In this document: piece by piece, positions 45,473 to 57,032 of the stretch
Layout of the letters: each line of letters begins with the position of its first letter
Position numbering within the stretch: the first letter of the stretch is position 1
DNA from: Psilocybe azurescens
Lineage: Eukaryota > Basidiomycota > Agaricomycetes > Agaricales > Agrocybaceae
Length of the DNA: 64,000 bases
Reading direction: 5' to 3'
Assembly: GCA_023853785.1 (NCBI GenBank)
Contig: JAJIRX010000555.1
Span: 62,001 to 126,000, forward strand
Position numbers and translations under genes: made by a program
The notes under the pieces: model-generated
Told to the model about the DNA's origin: nothing
What the model saw: the letters and a program-made list of their open reading frames with translations, nothing else
The model's database searches: none

Positions 45473-47903
45473 ATGCCTGGCCGAGCAAAATCACTACTTG
45501 AAAAATCCAGAAAATATAAGCAAAAACATGATCAGCTGATGGCTCAAGCTGTCAAAGCATATCAAGCTGAGCAGAAGAAGCCAAAGAATGTGCGGATGGG
45601 GCTGCGTAAAATATGCATGCTTTTTGAAGGCATGCATATTCAAGAAACCAATGGCGAGCAGATTAAACTTTGCCATATGACGGCTGAAACGTTTAGTAGA
45701 AGGTGGAAGTACTCGTGAACAGGCTAATGCAGACCGTGCTTGGCTTACACCGGGAGAGGAGAAGATTGTTGTTGAGTTTCTTAATGAGGTTGCAAGCCGT
45801 GGATTCCCATATGATCATATGCGCACCAGGGAACTAGTGGACCAAATTGCCAGTGCCCGACTAGGAGATGCATTTCCTGTAACAGGTGTTGGTATTAACT
45901 GGACCTACCGATTCAAGGTCAGGAATGGGGATGATATCAAGATGTCCCGATCACGACCTTTGGAAGATAAAAGAGGTCGTGCAGCCAACCCTGCCAACAA
46001 CACTCTTTGGTTCGAGACCATTCTTCTGGGCACAATCACAAAATATTCAATCAAGCCTATCAATATGTATGCATCTGATGAGATTGGATTTCAGGGACAA
46101 GGTCAAGGAGAGCGGGAGTTTGTTTTTGGCCCTCGTACCAAAGGAGACCCATACCAGCAGCGTGCAGGAACACGGGAGAATATCACTGGTATTGTGACTA
46201 TCTGTGCAGATGGGACAACCATTCGTCCAGCTGTGATATTCAAGGGCAATGCATACAATATCAGATGGGGAGATAATAATCCTCTCAAGGCTTCGTATGA
46301 ATTTTGCTTTTTTTTTGATCAAGAAATACTGATTATTCAAATTTTCCCTTTTTAGATTAGGATATCAGAAGAAGGGCTGGACCGATGGAGAGATTGGCAT
46401 TGAGTGGATCAAGCATTTTGATCAAATGACACGCACAAAGGCCAAAAACGAGCACCGGTTACTGATTGTGGATGGCCATAATTCCCACTACACTGTTTCC
46501 CTTCTTCAATATGCCCGCGAGCACCAGATTGTTATCATCTGCTATCCTGCACATGGAACACACATTTATCAAGGTCTTGATGTTGTGATTTTCTCACCTT
46601 TGAAAAAATATCTTTCACAGGAACGAGATAACTGGTTCCGAAGCACTGGTCAACCCATGGACAAAAACAATTTTTTGCAGATTTTTCGAAGGCCTACGTC
46701 GCTGCTCTGACACCCGAAAATATCAAAATGGCTTTTAAAAAGACTGGAATCCATCCATATGACCCATCTGTCATTACAGAAAGCATGCTTGCTCCAAGCA
46801 AAGACACATCCTATGAGGTTCACCTCCCAGTGCCCATGAAACAGGCCTCAGAACCTGTCCAAGCCCTTGCCAAGGCACTCCGTGATTTACAACTTGTGGA
46901 TTCCAGCAGCTCAGTTGATACCGAGACGATGACATCAGCTGCAGAGATAAGGAGCATTGAAACCGCTGATGTTGCCGGACCGCGGGAAGCCCGGATCACA
47001 TGCTCATCTAACCCGGTGTTGAATCAGTCAACGAGAAATTCAACACCTGCAACGACCTCCACCACTCCATCTCCATCCCCAGACTCTACTCTTCAGGTGC
47101 TCGCAAATACTGTCAACTCTTTGAAGCAGACAAACCTTGGCCATCTTGTTTCCCACACCCCTGCTGTCTCTTCTGATCCTATGCCCTCCCACACCACTCG
47201 CACAAAGAAGAGTCTGTCTGGATCTGTCAACAACCGTATTGCTGCCCTCGAAATACAGCCCTGCACTCCCAACGAGCTTCTTCTCCTCTCTGCCCTCCGT
47301 GAATCTGAAGCCCATGTCAATAGGATGGAGATCCATGCTTTTGAGCTCCAGGCATCCCACATTCTGAATGAGGCCTATGCTCGACGACTTAAGCAACAAC
47401 TGGCAGCAAAAGAGGAGAAAAAGTCGAAGAAGAAGGCTGGGAAGCTGGTAGGGGATGGCCTCCCTCGCCTCCTTACAGGTGACCAGTTCTATGAGCTTGC
47501 AAAGGAGAAGGAGAGGGAGATCCGCGATGGGGAAAGGCTGAAGGAGGACAGGAGAGGGGCCAAAGAAAGGTACAGAGAGGCCCTTGCACTGTGGAAGGTT
47601 GTAGATGAGCGAAGGAAGGGGGAGGCTGCAGAGGCTAGGGTGAAGAACAAGAAGGCCACCGAAGATTTCAACAAGAAGAAGGCAGCTGCAACGAAGAAGG
47701 GAACAAAGTTGAAGAATTCTGACAAACCTACCCCCATCCCCATCCCAAAAGCGATTCCGAGGCCGAAATTGAAGGATTTTTCAGACGGTTTTTTGCAGGC
47801 AGGTGCTCCTGGTGACGACGAAGATGATAGGGAGGTTTTTGAGGCTGTGGAGAGTGGCAGCGAGGGCAGCGAGGACGACGAAGACGATGAGGATGAAGAA
47901 TAA
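45473..47903 (+). pseudogene. DDE-superfamily transposase (pogo/CENP-B-like), two frame breaks
   Basis: The N-terminal part MPGRAKSLLEKSRKYKQKHD is basic and helical, followed by a helix-turn-helix-like stretch. After a frame change at about 45695-45715 the frame reads STREQANADRAWLTPGEEK and VEFLNEVASRGFPYDHMRTR (CENP-B type DNA-binding). The DDE domain shows YASDEIGFQGQGQGER (first D), a real GT-AG intron (about 46296-46356), then LLIVDGHNSHYT (second D) and QGLDVVIFSPLKKYL (third D). There are 35 residues between the last two, a DD35D pattern. At 46682-46686 a T5 run is one short; adding T gives FLQIFSKAYVAALTPENIKM. A long lysine/glutamate-rich region and an acidic tail EDDEDDEDEE follow, ending with TAA at 47901-47903. 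The second break may be an assembly indel like those elsewhere; the first looks like real decay. Confidence 0.85.
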
Positions 47904-48214
47904 TCGATTTCCGGGGCCATCCGGGCCGGGCCGCCGTCGCGTGTCACACTCAATAGTGTGGCTCATTTTGTACCTCTCTCTCGTATTTTGTGTATATTCT
48001 CACCATCCCTTCCTCTTTTTTGTAAATAAAAGCTCTGTTGTGTACCTAGGACATTTCTCTATATGTTTTGTTGTTTTTTTTACCTACTATTACGTGCAGT
48101 TTTTTATTAAATGAATTCGATTTTTGGTGTATCACATGACGGTGGATGCCTGTAGTACTGCATACGTACAAAATTTGGTAGATTTAAAACAAGATTTGCG
48201 CCCAAAAATCGATT

Positions 48215-48257
48215 TGTGTCAAGGAGGTATCGTGTGTCAAGGAGGTGTCTTTGACTG
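48215..48257 (-). repeat. right terminal inverted repeat plus adjacent subterminal copy
   Basis: On the minus strand this end reads CAGTCAAAGACAC, then CTCCTTGACACA, a short spacer, and a second CCTCCTTGACACA. The element ends at 48257, before TA (48258-48259). The two copies are 18 bp apart. Confidence 0.85.
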
Positions 48258-48292
48258 TACATACATAAGCAATATATTACCGCAATTATTAA

Positions 48293-49435
48293 TTAAAGCT
48301 CTTCATGTTCCGGTTTCTTGGCCGCGCCTTTCTCCTTTTCCTCTGCTTTCCTCTTCTTTTCTTCAGCCTCCTTGGCCGCCTTCGCTTTCTTGGGATCGCA
48401 ATGCTCGGGTATAGGACTTGCAGGGTCGATAGGTGGATGATTAACCCTACCTACTTTAAAATAGTCCTTGTGTTCTGCGTAAAACTTCTTCCAGTGCGCA
48501 AGGCTCTAGAAGCAGACAGGAGTATGTCAGATGATAATCAGGAACACAGATAAACATTTTAGATTTGCTTACGGCTAATTCCTTTTCTGACATTCCACGG
48601 GTATCATGAGTACGGTGAGTCTGGAAACAACCCGTACCGAAAGCACGCGCTGCATCAACGCCAACGCTACGCTCCGAGATGAGGAAAAAGAACGAAACAT
48701 AGAGAAATAAAAATGCATACAAATGGTGATAAGATCCACCTGGCTGATATGCCGCACCCTTTGAAACGTCAAAAACCTCCCCGTCAATCTGGAATATCGT
48801 TGTCATCGGCGAATTCGTGAAGATAACAATGCATGGACCCTACTTACGGCCAAGTATAAGGGTTTGCCGTCCTTTCCATTAAATTCTGACAAAAATTTCT
48901 CTGAAAATAGCCGATGATGGGGCTAGAACAGACTCAGTGTACCAGCCTCGAGGGATGTCAACGTCATTTACGCACTGAGGCGATGTAAGTATCCAGCCTG
49001 AGCCATTTGCTGTTACTTTCCCACATGAAGCTCCCAGTGAAGAACTTGCCCGCAAGCGCGATGCAGACTAGGACAATGAGAATGAACTTGAGGAGACCTA
49101 GAATGCCAACTTCTTCCACAGCTGTGGGATCAGGTTCAAGGGGCCCAACCTTCTCGCCTTTGGCGATCTTTTCGTCGTGAATCTTCTTCTTCTCCAGCCA
49201 GGCGGCGTGCAATGCCTCCTGTTTTTCGCGGTACTCTTTATAGCTTTATTAATGCAGCATGTCAAGATAGCGACCCTCTTTAAGCAACCACGGGTACGTA
49301 CGCAAGGAAAGGTCGGTTCGCGGTTTTGTTTGAAACCATTCTGCCCGGAATTGAAGGATCCCGGACTTTATCAGTTGAGTCGTCTACAAATTTGGGAGGT
49401 CCTTGACCGCCTGACAACTCCGAGATCCAAGACAT
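48293..49435 (-). CDS. membrane-anchored cytochrome b5-like haem/steroid-binding protein (MAPR/Dap1/PGRMC type)
   Basis: The gene starts MSWISELSGGQGPPKFVDDS and splices to YKEYREKQEALHAAWLEKKK, then the membrane segment VGILGLLKFILIVLVCIALA. The MAPR domain follows: EKFLSEFNGKDGKPLYLA / IDGEVFDVSKGAAYQPGGSY / GVDAARAFGTGCFQTHRTHD, then LAHWKKFYAEHKDYFKVGRV. The C-terminus is Lys/Glu-rich, ending KKPEHEEL with TAA at 48293-48295. The YQPGGSY tract includes the Tyr that ligands haem in Dap1/PGRMC proteins. Family members bind haem and support P450-dependent sterol synthesis at the ER membrane; that role is inferred for this one. Six short exons with GT-AG introns. The transposon right end lies 35 bp downstream of the stop, so its 3' UTR is probably altered. 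Confidence 0.87.
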
Positions 49436-50356
49436 GTATTCAGTGTACAAGAGAAAGACGAAGAGAGTTGTCAATGGGTGTCGGTCGAAGGTGGGTAGGC
49501 GAGAAGCAAGTGTGAGTACGCCGCAGTCTGCCTGAGAGCATAACAATAGCTTTCAATTTCAGGACACGTCGATCATTTAACATTAGGCGTTATCACGTGT
49601 TGGGCCGTATTTCCTAACATATCAAATTGCAGAGGACACCAAGTTCGCCTCCGACACTTGAATCGATATGTATCTCAACATACATAGGCCACGCTGATGC
49701 AACGAGTTCGTTTGGTTAATATAGACTCTCACCGTGCACTGGCTCATCAACGGACCTTTCAATAGATGGTGATACTCGTCCATGAACCGCGCACACCCCT
49801 CCTACACACCTGCCATCCAAAAATGCAGATATCTTAACAACCAACACATATCCGACATCGCTTGCACTGGCAGACAGCTCTTTTCCCGCAATCCCGGAGA
49901 TTATTATTTGGCTTCTGATTTCGGCAAAGCGGCTGATATACATACAGTGGTAAAGTATCGACAGGAATCGAGGAAAGGTTCAATTAGTGGTGAATCGACC
50001 CATCGCCCTCCATAAAGTAAAGGAGAGAGAGGAGACGAGTAGAGTAACTGGATATTACAAATATAGGGGTAAACAAGCAGAAAAAATGATGGGCAATGGA
50101 GAAAATGTGTGTGGGACCAGTCATGTTAACAAAAAAAAAAGATGTAAAAAAGCGAAGGCCTCCGGGGAAAAACCGCTAGTCATAGCAGTGTAGAAAAGAT
50201 AACATCAATGGGATGAGAGCACCGAGAAGATGTGCAGATGTTTAGAAAAGATGCGTGTGTAAGGCAACATGAACAATCATGCATAAGCCAATGTCCCGAA
50301 AAAATAAAATAGGAGCATTAGAGAATTCCCACGATGGGACTCAAGAAATCGTAGGA
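49436..50356. other. intergenic between MAPR gene and RGS gene
   Basis: About 920 bp with no supportable gene. Purine-rich, A-rich sequence at 50020-50160 fits the 3' UTR or downstream region of the minus-strand RGS gene; the left half is the promoter region of the MAPR gene. Confidence 0.4.
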
Positions 50357-52513
50357 TCATGATGAAGAGTGGATTACGCCTGACTCGATTTGCTGTCTAT
50401 GTTCACGCTCGCTGGCTTGCTGTGAGATCGTAATATAGGCCCCGCCCACTTCTTCCGACGAGTTGTTAAGACCTGGAGGTGATGCTGGCCCCACGGACAG
50501 GAGATGAATATCATTCTCTGTCGGATCGAAATCTTCAACCCAGTTCCGCATAGCAAGGAATTTTGGCGTCTTGATGAACTGCAGTGAAAAATACATATTA
50601 GATACAACAAAATGAATCGGCTGCGCAACCTACTTTAGGGACCGAATCAGTCGCCATCAGACGGAAGACGTGGATCTGGATGCGTTCGTACAACCTGATC
50701 ATTGTCTGCAATTGCGTGGCATTGAAAGCGTTAGCCTGCTCGGGTTCTACCCGTCCTTGGAATGCCTTGCCAGTCAAGCTGGTAACGACTTCTTCGAGGT
50801 ACTTGACCAGTTCGTTCCTCAGACCGTGATCAATGTTGAGCTCACACTGACTGGAAGGGGCGAGGTAGGTGTTGTAGATGACGAAAGCGGTGTTGATAAG
50901 AGATTCATGATGTCTTTCCATAGCTGCTTGACCTGGTGTATTCCTTGTTCCAGGGCGAGACACAGGTGAAACAGCCATTGCACTCGACGTAATATTGAAT
51001 TTCTTCTTGAAATCTTGAACATCGACCCAGAAGGACAGATTCTCCTCGCAGAAATTCCCTCTTAAGAATTCGCGGAACAAAGAACGCAGGCCAGGTTCTT
51101 CTAGAATGTACCTAAGACGATCAGTGTTGCTTTCTTTAGAGTTTTTCTTTTCCCCCGCTTCGTAGTTGGCATTGAGCTTCTCTGCCAAAGATATACGGCG
51201 ATGGATCTTGGCATCGGCTACGCTTCCCTTCTTCATGTCGCTGGGACCGCTATCCAGCGAGCCGTCTTCAGAAGAGCGGACGACGGTGAGGTTGGTCGAC
51301 GAAGCGGTAGGGGGAGTCCTGGACGCCATTCGGCCTTGGTGAAACATCCCAGTGGGCAAGGTGTCGACCTTCGTCAGTGATCTTGTAGATGGCTTTGGCC
51401 GTACAGCGGAATTCACCCTGTTGCTGGATACACAATAATATTAGACGGAAAACAACAATGAAAGATGCGATACACATACGCTGACAGGAGAATTTCCCCA
51501 GGGGCTGAACCACGAACTGTGAAGATGATGGCCGAGTCGTTGTTCTTTCTTTTGTCGCTCACAAGAGTGATAAGACCAAAGCGAACGAATTGAGCGGCCA
51601 TTTCTGCGGCCTCTTCTCTTCCCACGACAGATGTGAAGTCGCAAAGCCATTCCAACGCGGTGACAGCTGGGAAGCAGTGTTTATGGACCTGAGCAGACTT
51701 GCCGAGAAGCGGCTGAGCCCGTTCCGTCATATCACTCAGAGTGATACCTTTTGACCGTTCGTTGTATTTTTGGAAGATGTCCAGTGGCTTATCAGCGGGA
51801 GGTGGATAGTTGGGTGAACGTCCAACAAAACGACGGAATAATGCGGTGATGACAGATTGGGTGACGATAATCTCGTCGTCTGAGGACCGTCTCTCGAGAT
51901 GTAGCAGTTTGATGCAAATTGGTTGGGAACTAAAGACGGGCTGCAGATGATCGGAATTGATGCCATTCTTGGAAATAAATCGCTCTAGAACATGGAGACC
52001 TTTGGGAGTGAGCTGATATGTGCCTCTGTCTTTGAAAAGATTGGACGTGGGATCCGTGGCATTCTCGATGAGACGGGCATCCATAAAATGTTGGCTCATG
52101 GCCTTGGCCATATCACGGGTCATGGAAAATGTTGTAGTCGTTGTAGTCGTCACAACTCGTGAAGGGTCCCTGGGATCAGGACCTCTATTAGATTGAGAGA
52201 ACTTGAGAGATGCCAGATTCTGGGCAGCCTCGTCGCTGAGGAAGGAAATGTCAAAAATACGTCAGGGTGAAAGCAGATGTGTGCGCACGTAGAGAAAGAA
52301 TGAGGGAAGGTCCTGAAAAACTGCTTATGGGGGCCAAGTTGGAGAGATACTATGAGAGTAGCAAATAGATCGAGGGTATCCTAAAGTATTGAAATGAGGC
52401 ATCAGGTTGCGGACTGGGACGAGCTACACACCTTCAAAAAGGTCTCCCCGTTTTGTTGTCTTCATCATATGTGAAGACGTAGCCTGGGGCTCTGAATCTG
52501 GCGGGGACGGCAT
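50357..52513 (-). CDS. regulator of G-protein signalling (Thn1/FlbA/Sst2 family)
   Basis: Exon 1 starts MPSPPDSEPQATSSHMMKTT. Following exons give DTLDLFATLIVSLQLGPHKQ FFRTFP, then DEAAQNLASLKFSQSNRGPD and RVVTTTTTTTFSMTRDMAKA, MSQHFMDARLIENA: the N-terminal fungal-DR/DEP region typical of FlbA, Sst2 and Schizophyllum Thn1. A second DEP repeat includes QQQGEFRCTAKAIYKITDEG. The RGS domain runs SNTDRLRYILEEPGLRSLFR, EFLRGNFCEENLSFWVDVQD, and a C-terminal part with QTMIRLYERIQIHVFRLMAT, and the gene ends GVIHSSS, TGA at 50357. It accelerates GTP hydrolysis on G-alpha subunits to dampen pheromone, growth and cAMP signalling. Between the second DEP part (LAHWDVSP) and the linker before RGS the frame shifts by a net one base near 51290-51360. 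The family is certain; the shift may be an assembly error. Confidence 0.92.
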
Positions 52514-55300
52514 TGGGGAGACCAAAAGAAAGAGAAAGCAGAGAAGAAAAGTAAAAAAGAGGGAGGAGTCGAGGCTGAAGGCAGGGGAAAAGAAGAGCAG
52601 CGGTGGGTGGTGGGAATTTCGGATCCGTTGCCAATCACAACATGGCTTTCCCACGAGGGTTCCGCCTCATGTTCCCCTGTTTGGGCCTGAACCAGCGAGC
52701 TCCCCGACAGCCATCAACATTCTCATTTTCTCCCGTTTCTCTCAGAGATGTATGTACTCCATGCAATGCTTACTGAACATATCACCCTGCATGTTGCTCT
52801 CTCTTGCTTGTTACCACCCCCATCCAAGCATGCCTGTCCTTTTCTCATCATCACCTGAATCCAGGGTCGTCATACTAAAATAAATCACTCTGTCATCTCG
52901 CTGATATATCAAGTCTCCGATGAATTGTCTGCCTGCTCATCAACTCGACATGCCGCTCATCGTTCAACTTGTACTCGCCGGTTTCAAGCTACTTACATAC
53001 ATTCTTCGCTCTCCATTAACATGCAAGCATCTTTTATCTGTATACACAACTTCTAGTTCCAAGTAACCCAAGTAACCAATATATCTCCCAGCCTGTCTTC
53101 TCTCCCTGGTGAGTGTTTGAACATTGAATAGTCTAATAATGTTTTAACAATATGCTTCAACTAGCTTGGCGAACTATGTGCGGCGTCAGTACAATATTTT
53201 TCGTTTATTCTATCGGATTTATGTGCTTCTTTTACGGGAAGTATCGTCCTCGACCTGATTGTCTGCCTCGATGGTTTCTCGTCTTTCGCCAATAACTCGC
53301 GGTATGGAGATGTGTTCCGTCTCCCCTGGGCCCAGCGTATGTATCAAGTGCGTCACATATCCGCGGCAATGGCCGCTGCTCTCCACTACTTTCCCGACAT
53401 CTCTTAACCTATATATGGCCTGCGTACCATTCCCCACAGTTGTTCGACGTGGGCCGACTGAATTTAAGCTCGAAATCGGCGTCGGGCTTATTCACAACTC
53501 GAACTAATGCAAGCAAAATTAATCTGCCTTTTATGCCTGTCCAGGTCCTTAGGGCACCGTTTCGATGTTCCGCTGCTTGAACTACTATCTATCACTCACT
53601 AATGCCGCCTTGCAGCTTCTGTCTTTGGAGTTTACCTCTCTTTTTTTACCCTCGGTCGATCGGACAAAAGGATCATACATATACCGGCAGGTAGACACGA
53701 CCACGCTGAAATACTGATCTAACGTCACCCGCTCGAGAGTCGAGACTGCTCCCTCACACGAGTCTCTCATAACTTTCATCTCGCACCAACTAGCGTGGCA
53801 AGCCGGCGGTCGAAGCTAGCAATACGTTTCAATCGTACTTGCGGTCAACTTCATATCAACGCACCCTACAAAACGTTCTGCGCTTCATCGCCGATCTGTT
53901 GACAGTTATTCTCTGTGCAATCACTGTCAGTAAAAGGTCTTCCAATGATATCGTGGTCACTGGGTGCTGTTAGTTACTTTCTCAAACTTTCTCACTGATC
54001 CGTGTAGATATCACGGCGGCGAAAGGAACTCTGACCAACGTACTTAGGGGTTATGTCTAGTGTCCGACTGCTCAAGTCGCACTGATACATAATTAGTAGG
54101 CATGAAACCAGATATTCTAAGTCGTAAGTGACTATATCAACTTCGTGTCAGTGACAACTACCTGTCAGAGTTGGACTTTTCGTGTTCTTTCGGGGTGGCG
54201 GTGTCTGCTTCCCTAACCCGGGCGCGACGGACGAGGCTTCCCTATGCATGTCAAATCTTCAAGTTTTGCAGAAAAATTCGCGTTCCAATGTAATTCGCGT
54301 ACAATGTATTAGACATCTCATCGGTGATACTTGCTGTGCGATATCGATCATTTTGAAACTCTCCGAAATTCATCGTAAGCTCTCCAAGACGACTATGGCC
54401 CCAACCAGCTGGGTCCGGACTCGGAGTTCATTCCGAGTCCCGAAACCTCAATTAATCGCGCTGGATGACAAAGTTCTTCATATATGGCGATCCGCTTCCC
54501 CAGAGAAGACCGTAAACTTGCCTGAAGGGTGTGATTACCTGGGGCTGATGATTCTTTGGCGGACGCAAAAGTTGGCTGACCTTCTCAAATTTCCCCGGCA
54601 TTTGTTAATATTAGTCATAAAAAGGGCAAAATATCAGCATTTTGAGCCTTAAAGTTGTATTTAAAAATGATTTGTAGAGCAAACTGTGCGCCACACTAGA
54701 ACTTCGGCAAAAAAATGAACAGATTTCTAACGCCGAACACCAGTAAGAAACAATTCATTACTGTAACGACTCCAGTCGACCGAGAATTAAAGCAAATCCG
54801 GACAAAGTTGGTGCATACAGGTACGAAGTCAGATGCGGATTCTTTGTAAGCTAAATCCTCAGCTGTGAGACTCAGTGCATAGCACTACATGCTGGCAATG
54901 GGACCAAATAAGCTATTTGATTTCTCGACGACTTAGTAGACATTGACTACGCTCATGATCAAGCATGGAACACTAATATTGTCTCGAAGTCACTCATACC
55001 AAGTAAGTGTAAGCAATTAGACCCAGCATATCAAGCATTAGATTTATTTTGTTATTTGACCACTGACAAAAGATGGGCAGAGCGTAAGGAGGATAAGCGT
55101 CGAAATTGGGTGTACTTATACATGCATACTGTATCATAATGCATGCACGGCAAATTTGACTGCAGGTAATGAGAGGTAATGGCATTCTTCACGATTGGCA
55201 ACGATTGAATTACATAAAAGCGTGGGAGCTCGTGGTCTTCACACGAGCATTTACATTCAGTTTACTTACAGCCCCATACTTGCTGCAGTCTGACGCGCCC
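52514..55300. other. gene-poor interval
   Basis: No exon chain with recognisable domains is visible across 2.8 kb. It begins with the promoter of the RGS gene. Open frames at 53219-53507 and 54182-54652 have ordinary or biased composition and no motif. The sequence is possibly degenerate TE or regulatory DNA; nothing can be named. Confidence 0.4.
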
Positions 55301-56451
55301 ATGAGCTTCACGAACATTAATGTGATCTATTCTATTCAAAGGATATGACAAAGCGTTCATGATCAGTTAACTAATCTTCTTTTTGCAGGACCCAGCAGGT
55401 GTTGCGGCACTACTAGAACAGCTTAAGTCATCTTCTGCATGGCAGGAATTGACCGCTGCTGCTTCTGAAGCGGCACCGACGATCCCCGTTGCGTCGTCCT
55501 CATCATCGTCTCCAGACTACGTCTCATCGCAACCGCCGCAGTCTCTTCCTGAAAGCTCACGGCCCCCGACAATGAAAACAAATTACCCTCTGTTCCGGGT
55601 TCTTCTGTGGCCTCTTTGCTATCCCAGCTTAAACCGTTCTCAGCCGGAGCTATTGAGCCGTTCTCAGCACTACCCAACTTCGGTTATGGGTATGGGGAGA
55701 CGCAAAGCTCTACCCGCTCCAAGGAGCAGTTATGTAGCTCCGATCCCACCTGCGACGCGCCTGGAGCCTCCGGAGGACAGAAAAAACTTCACGTTTCGTC
55801 AGTCTCTCCCCGTAATTTCAGAATTATCGGACAATCCGTCGTTCGTTGCCGCAGTAAAGAAGGTGCGTATTTCTTTCTTGTTTAAAAGATTTACTAATAT
55901 GCGAAAGGCGCATTAGATGAAGACCGACCAAGACGAACTGGAGCATCGACTATGGGCTGATCGGGAAGCCATCTACACCAAGTATCAGGAAAAATTGAAA
56001 ACTGCTCAAACAAAGTGAGTCATTGCCGTGCAATGTAGGAGAATTCCTAGTCTGTATTGGCAGTTGACATTGTTTTTCTACCAGGGCCCGGATGATTGGA
56101 GGAACAATTTCCCAGCATGAGCTTAATGTCCGTCTTGACCCATGGGAGATCGTTTGTTCCTGAAATGCTTTCATCAGATGATAGCGGACGCCTTTAAGAA
56201 GGAGATCCAAAAATTTGACAGTGAACGGGCTTTGCCTGCTTGGGACGGCCTGGTATCAAGACAGCAACTTGAACTGTCCCAGATAGATGTTCCAACCATG
56301 TTTGTAACTGGTAACGTCGAAGATCGGCAGGTGCGTGTCTTCGCTGGCTATTGTGGCAGTCAGCCTTATTCCGACTTACTGTGTTTTCAAGCGCCAACAA
56401 CAAGTTGTTGGGCTATTAGAAACTCTTCTCGGACCGAAAGCGGCCGTTTGA
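55301..56451 (+). CDS. conserved fungal coiled-coil protein of unknown function
   Basis: Exon 1 (MSFTNIN) is tentative; the main exon starts DPAGVAALLEQLKSSSAWQE and runs through a low-complexity Ser/Pro part. Later exons give FRQSLPVISELSDNPSFVAA, then MKTDQDELEHRLWADREAIY, TKYQEKLKTAQTK, ARMIGGTISQHELN, MIADAFKKEIQKFDSERALP, AWDGLVSRQQLELSQIDVP, TMFVTGNVEDRQ, and RQQQVVGLLETLLGPKAAV with TGA at 56449-56451. The pattern (MK.-Q-LE..LW..R..I..KY..K, then KF..ERALPAWD.L...Q...L..L.VPTMFVT) is one I recall from basidiomycete proteins without known function. Heptad-like helices suggest a coiled coil. From about 55570 to 55775 the protein-like frame (PSVPGSSVASLLSQLKPFSA) differs from the frame before and after, so two compensating indels are likely. 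Confidence 0.65.
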
Positions 56452-57032
56452 TTATGTATGGTGGTGATCTACAAAATTTTTAATGAAGTCTGTTGGTCAC
56501 CAACTGTCATCAACAGACAGCCAGTACACATACTAGCGCTAAACATATCTTTTGGATTTGATAGTGATTTAGACTCTAGGATCGACTAATGCATTCGACT
56601 AAGCACCGTAAGCCAGAGCTTAAAGTTGTGTAAAAGGATACACATTTCAAATCTGTCCGTAGATAGATCATGATCAATCATTAATCAGGGATCATGGAAG
56701 GCCAGGACTCGTTTAGATTTGTGCGATATTCCTCTACATATACGTACATAGTGCCGGTGACTTGCATTACAAGGCTTGTATCGGCTAATAGTACAATGCG
56801 GCGCATCTGACTTTAAGGAACCCTGAAGTTCTAATTCTGCTATGTACCAAGGTCACCAAGGAACTGGGGTCAATATACATCTGCCGATTAGCTGCACGCA
56901 CGCACGTACAAGCGAGCCTGGCACACAATTCCATGACCCTCTTCCTCTTCTCCATTCAACCATCACGACAACCTTTCATGTTCTCCCGGATTCCACGATA
57001 GTAACGACCTCTTTCCCTCTTATTTCTTCGTC
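56452..57032. other. intergenic
   Basis: This is the 3' flank of the coiled-coil gene and promoter region of the hydrolase gene; a pyrimidine-rich stretch lies at 56940-57030. No gene is seen. Confidence 0.4.

Larger units (their letters stand above)
44388..48257 (+). mobile_element. Tc1/mariner-pogo-like DNA transposon (3.87 kb)
   Basis: The element is bounded by terminal inverted repeats starting CAGTCAAAGACAC, T or C, then TCCTTGACACA (25 nt with one mismatch) and flanked on both sides by TA (44386-44387; 48258-48259), the target duplication of Tc1/mariner elements. It contains a DDE-superfamily transposase in plus orientation (45473-47903). Additional CCTCCTTGACACA copies lie inside each end. 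The first 1.1 kb after the left repeat has no clear coding region. The TIRs are nearly identical, pointing to a recent insertion, between two convergent genes and only 35 bp downstream of the stop codon of the MAPR gene. Confidence 0.9.

Noticed and set aside
47489..47953. Minus-strand Ser/Phe/Ala-rich open frame opposite the transposase tail
   Set aside because: It is the antisense of a Lys/Glu-rich coding stretch, which always opens a Ser/Phe/Leu frame; not a gene.
54182..54652. Plus-strand open frame of 156 codons
   Set aside because: No domain, no splice partners, ordinary length by chance in this gene-poor interval; cannot be supported.
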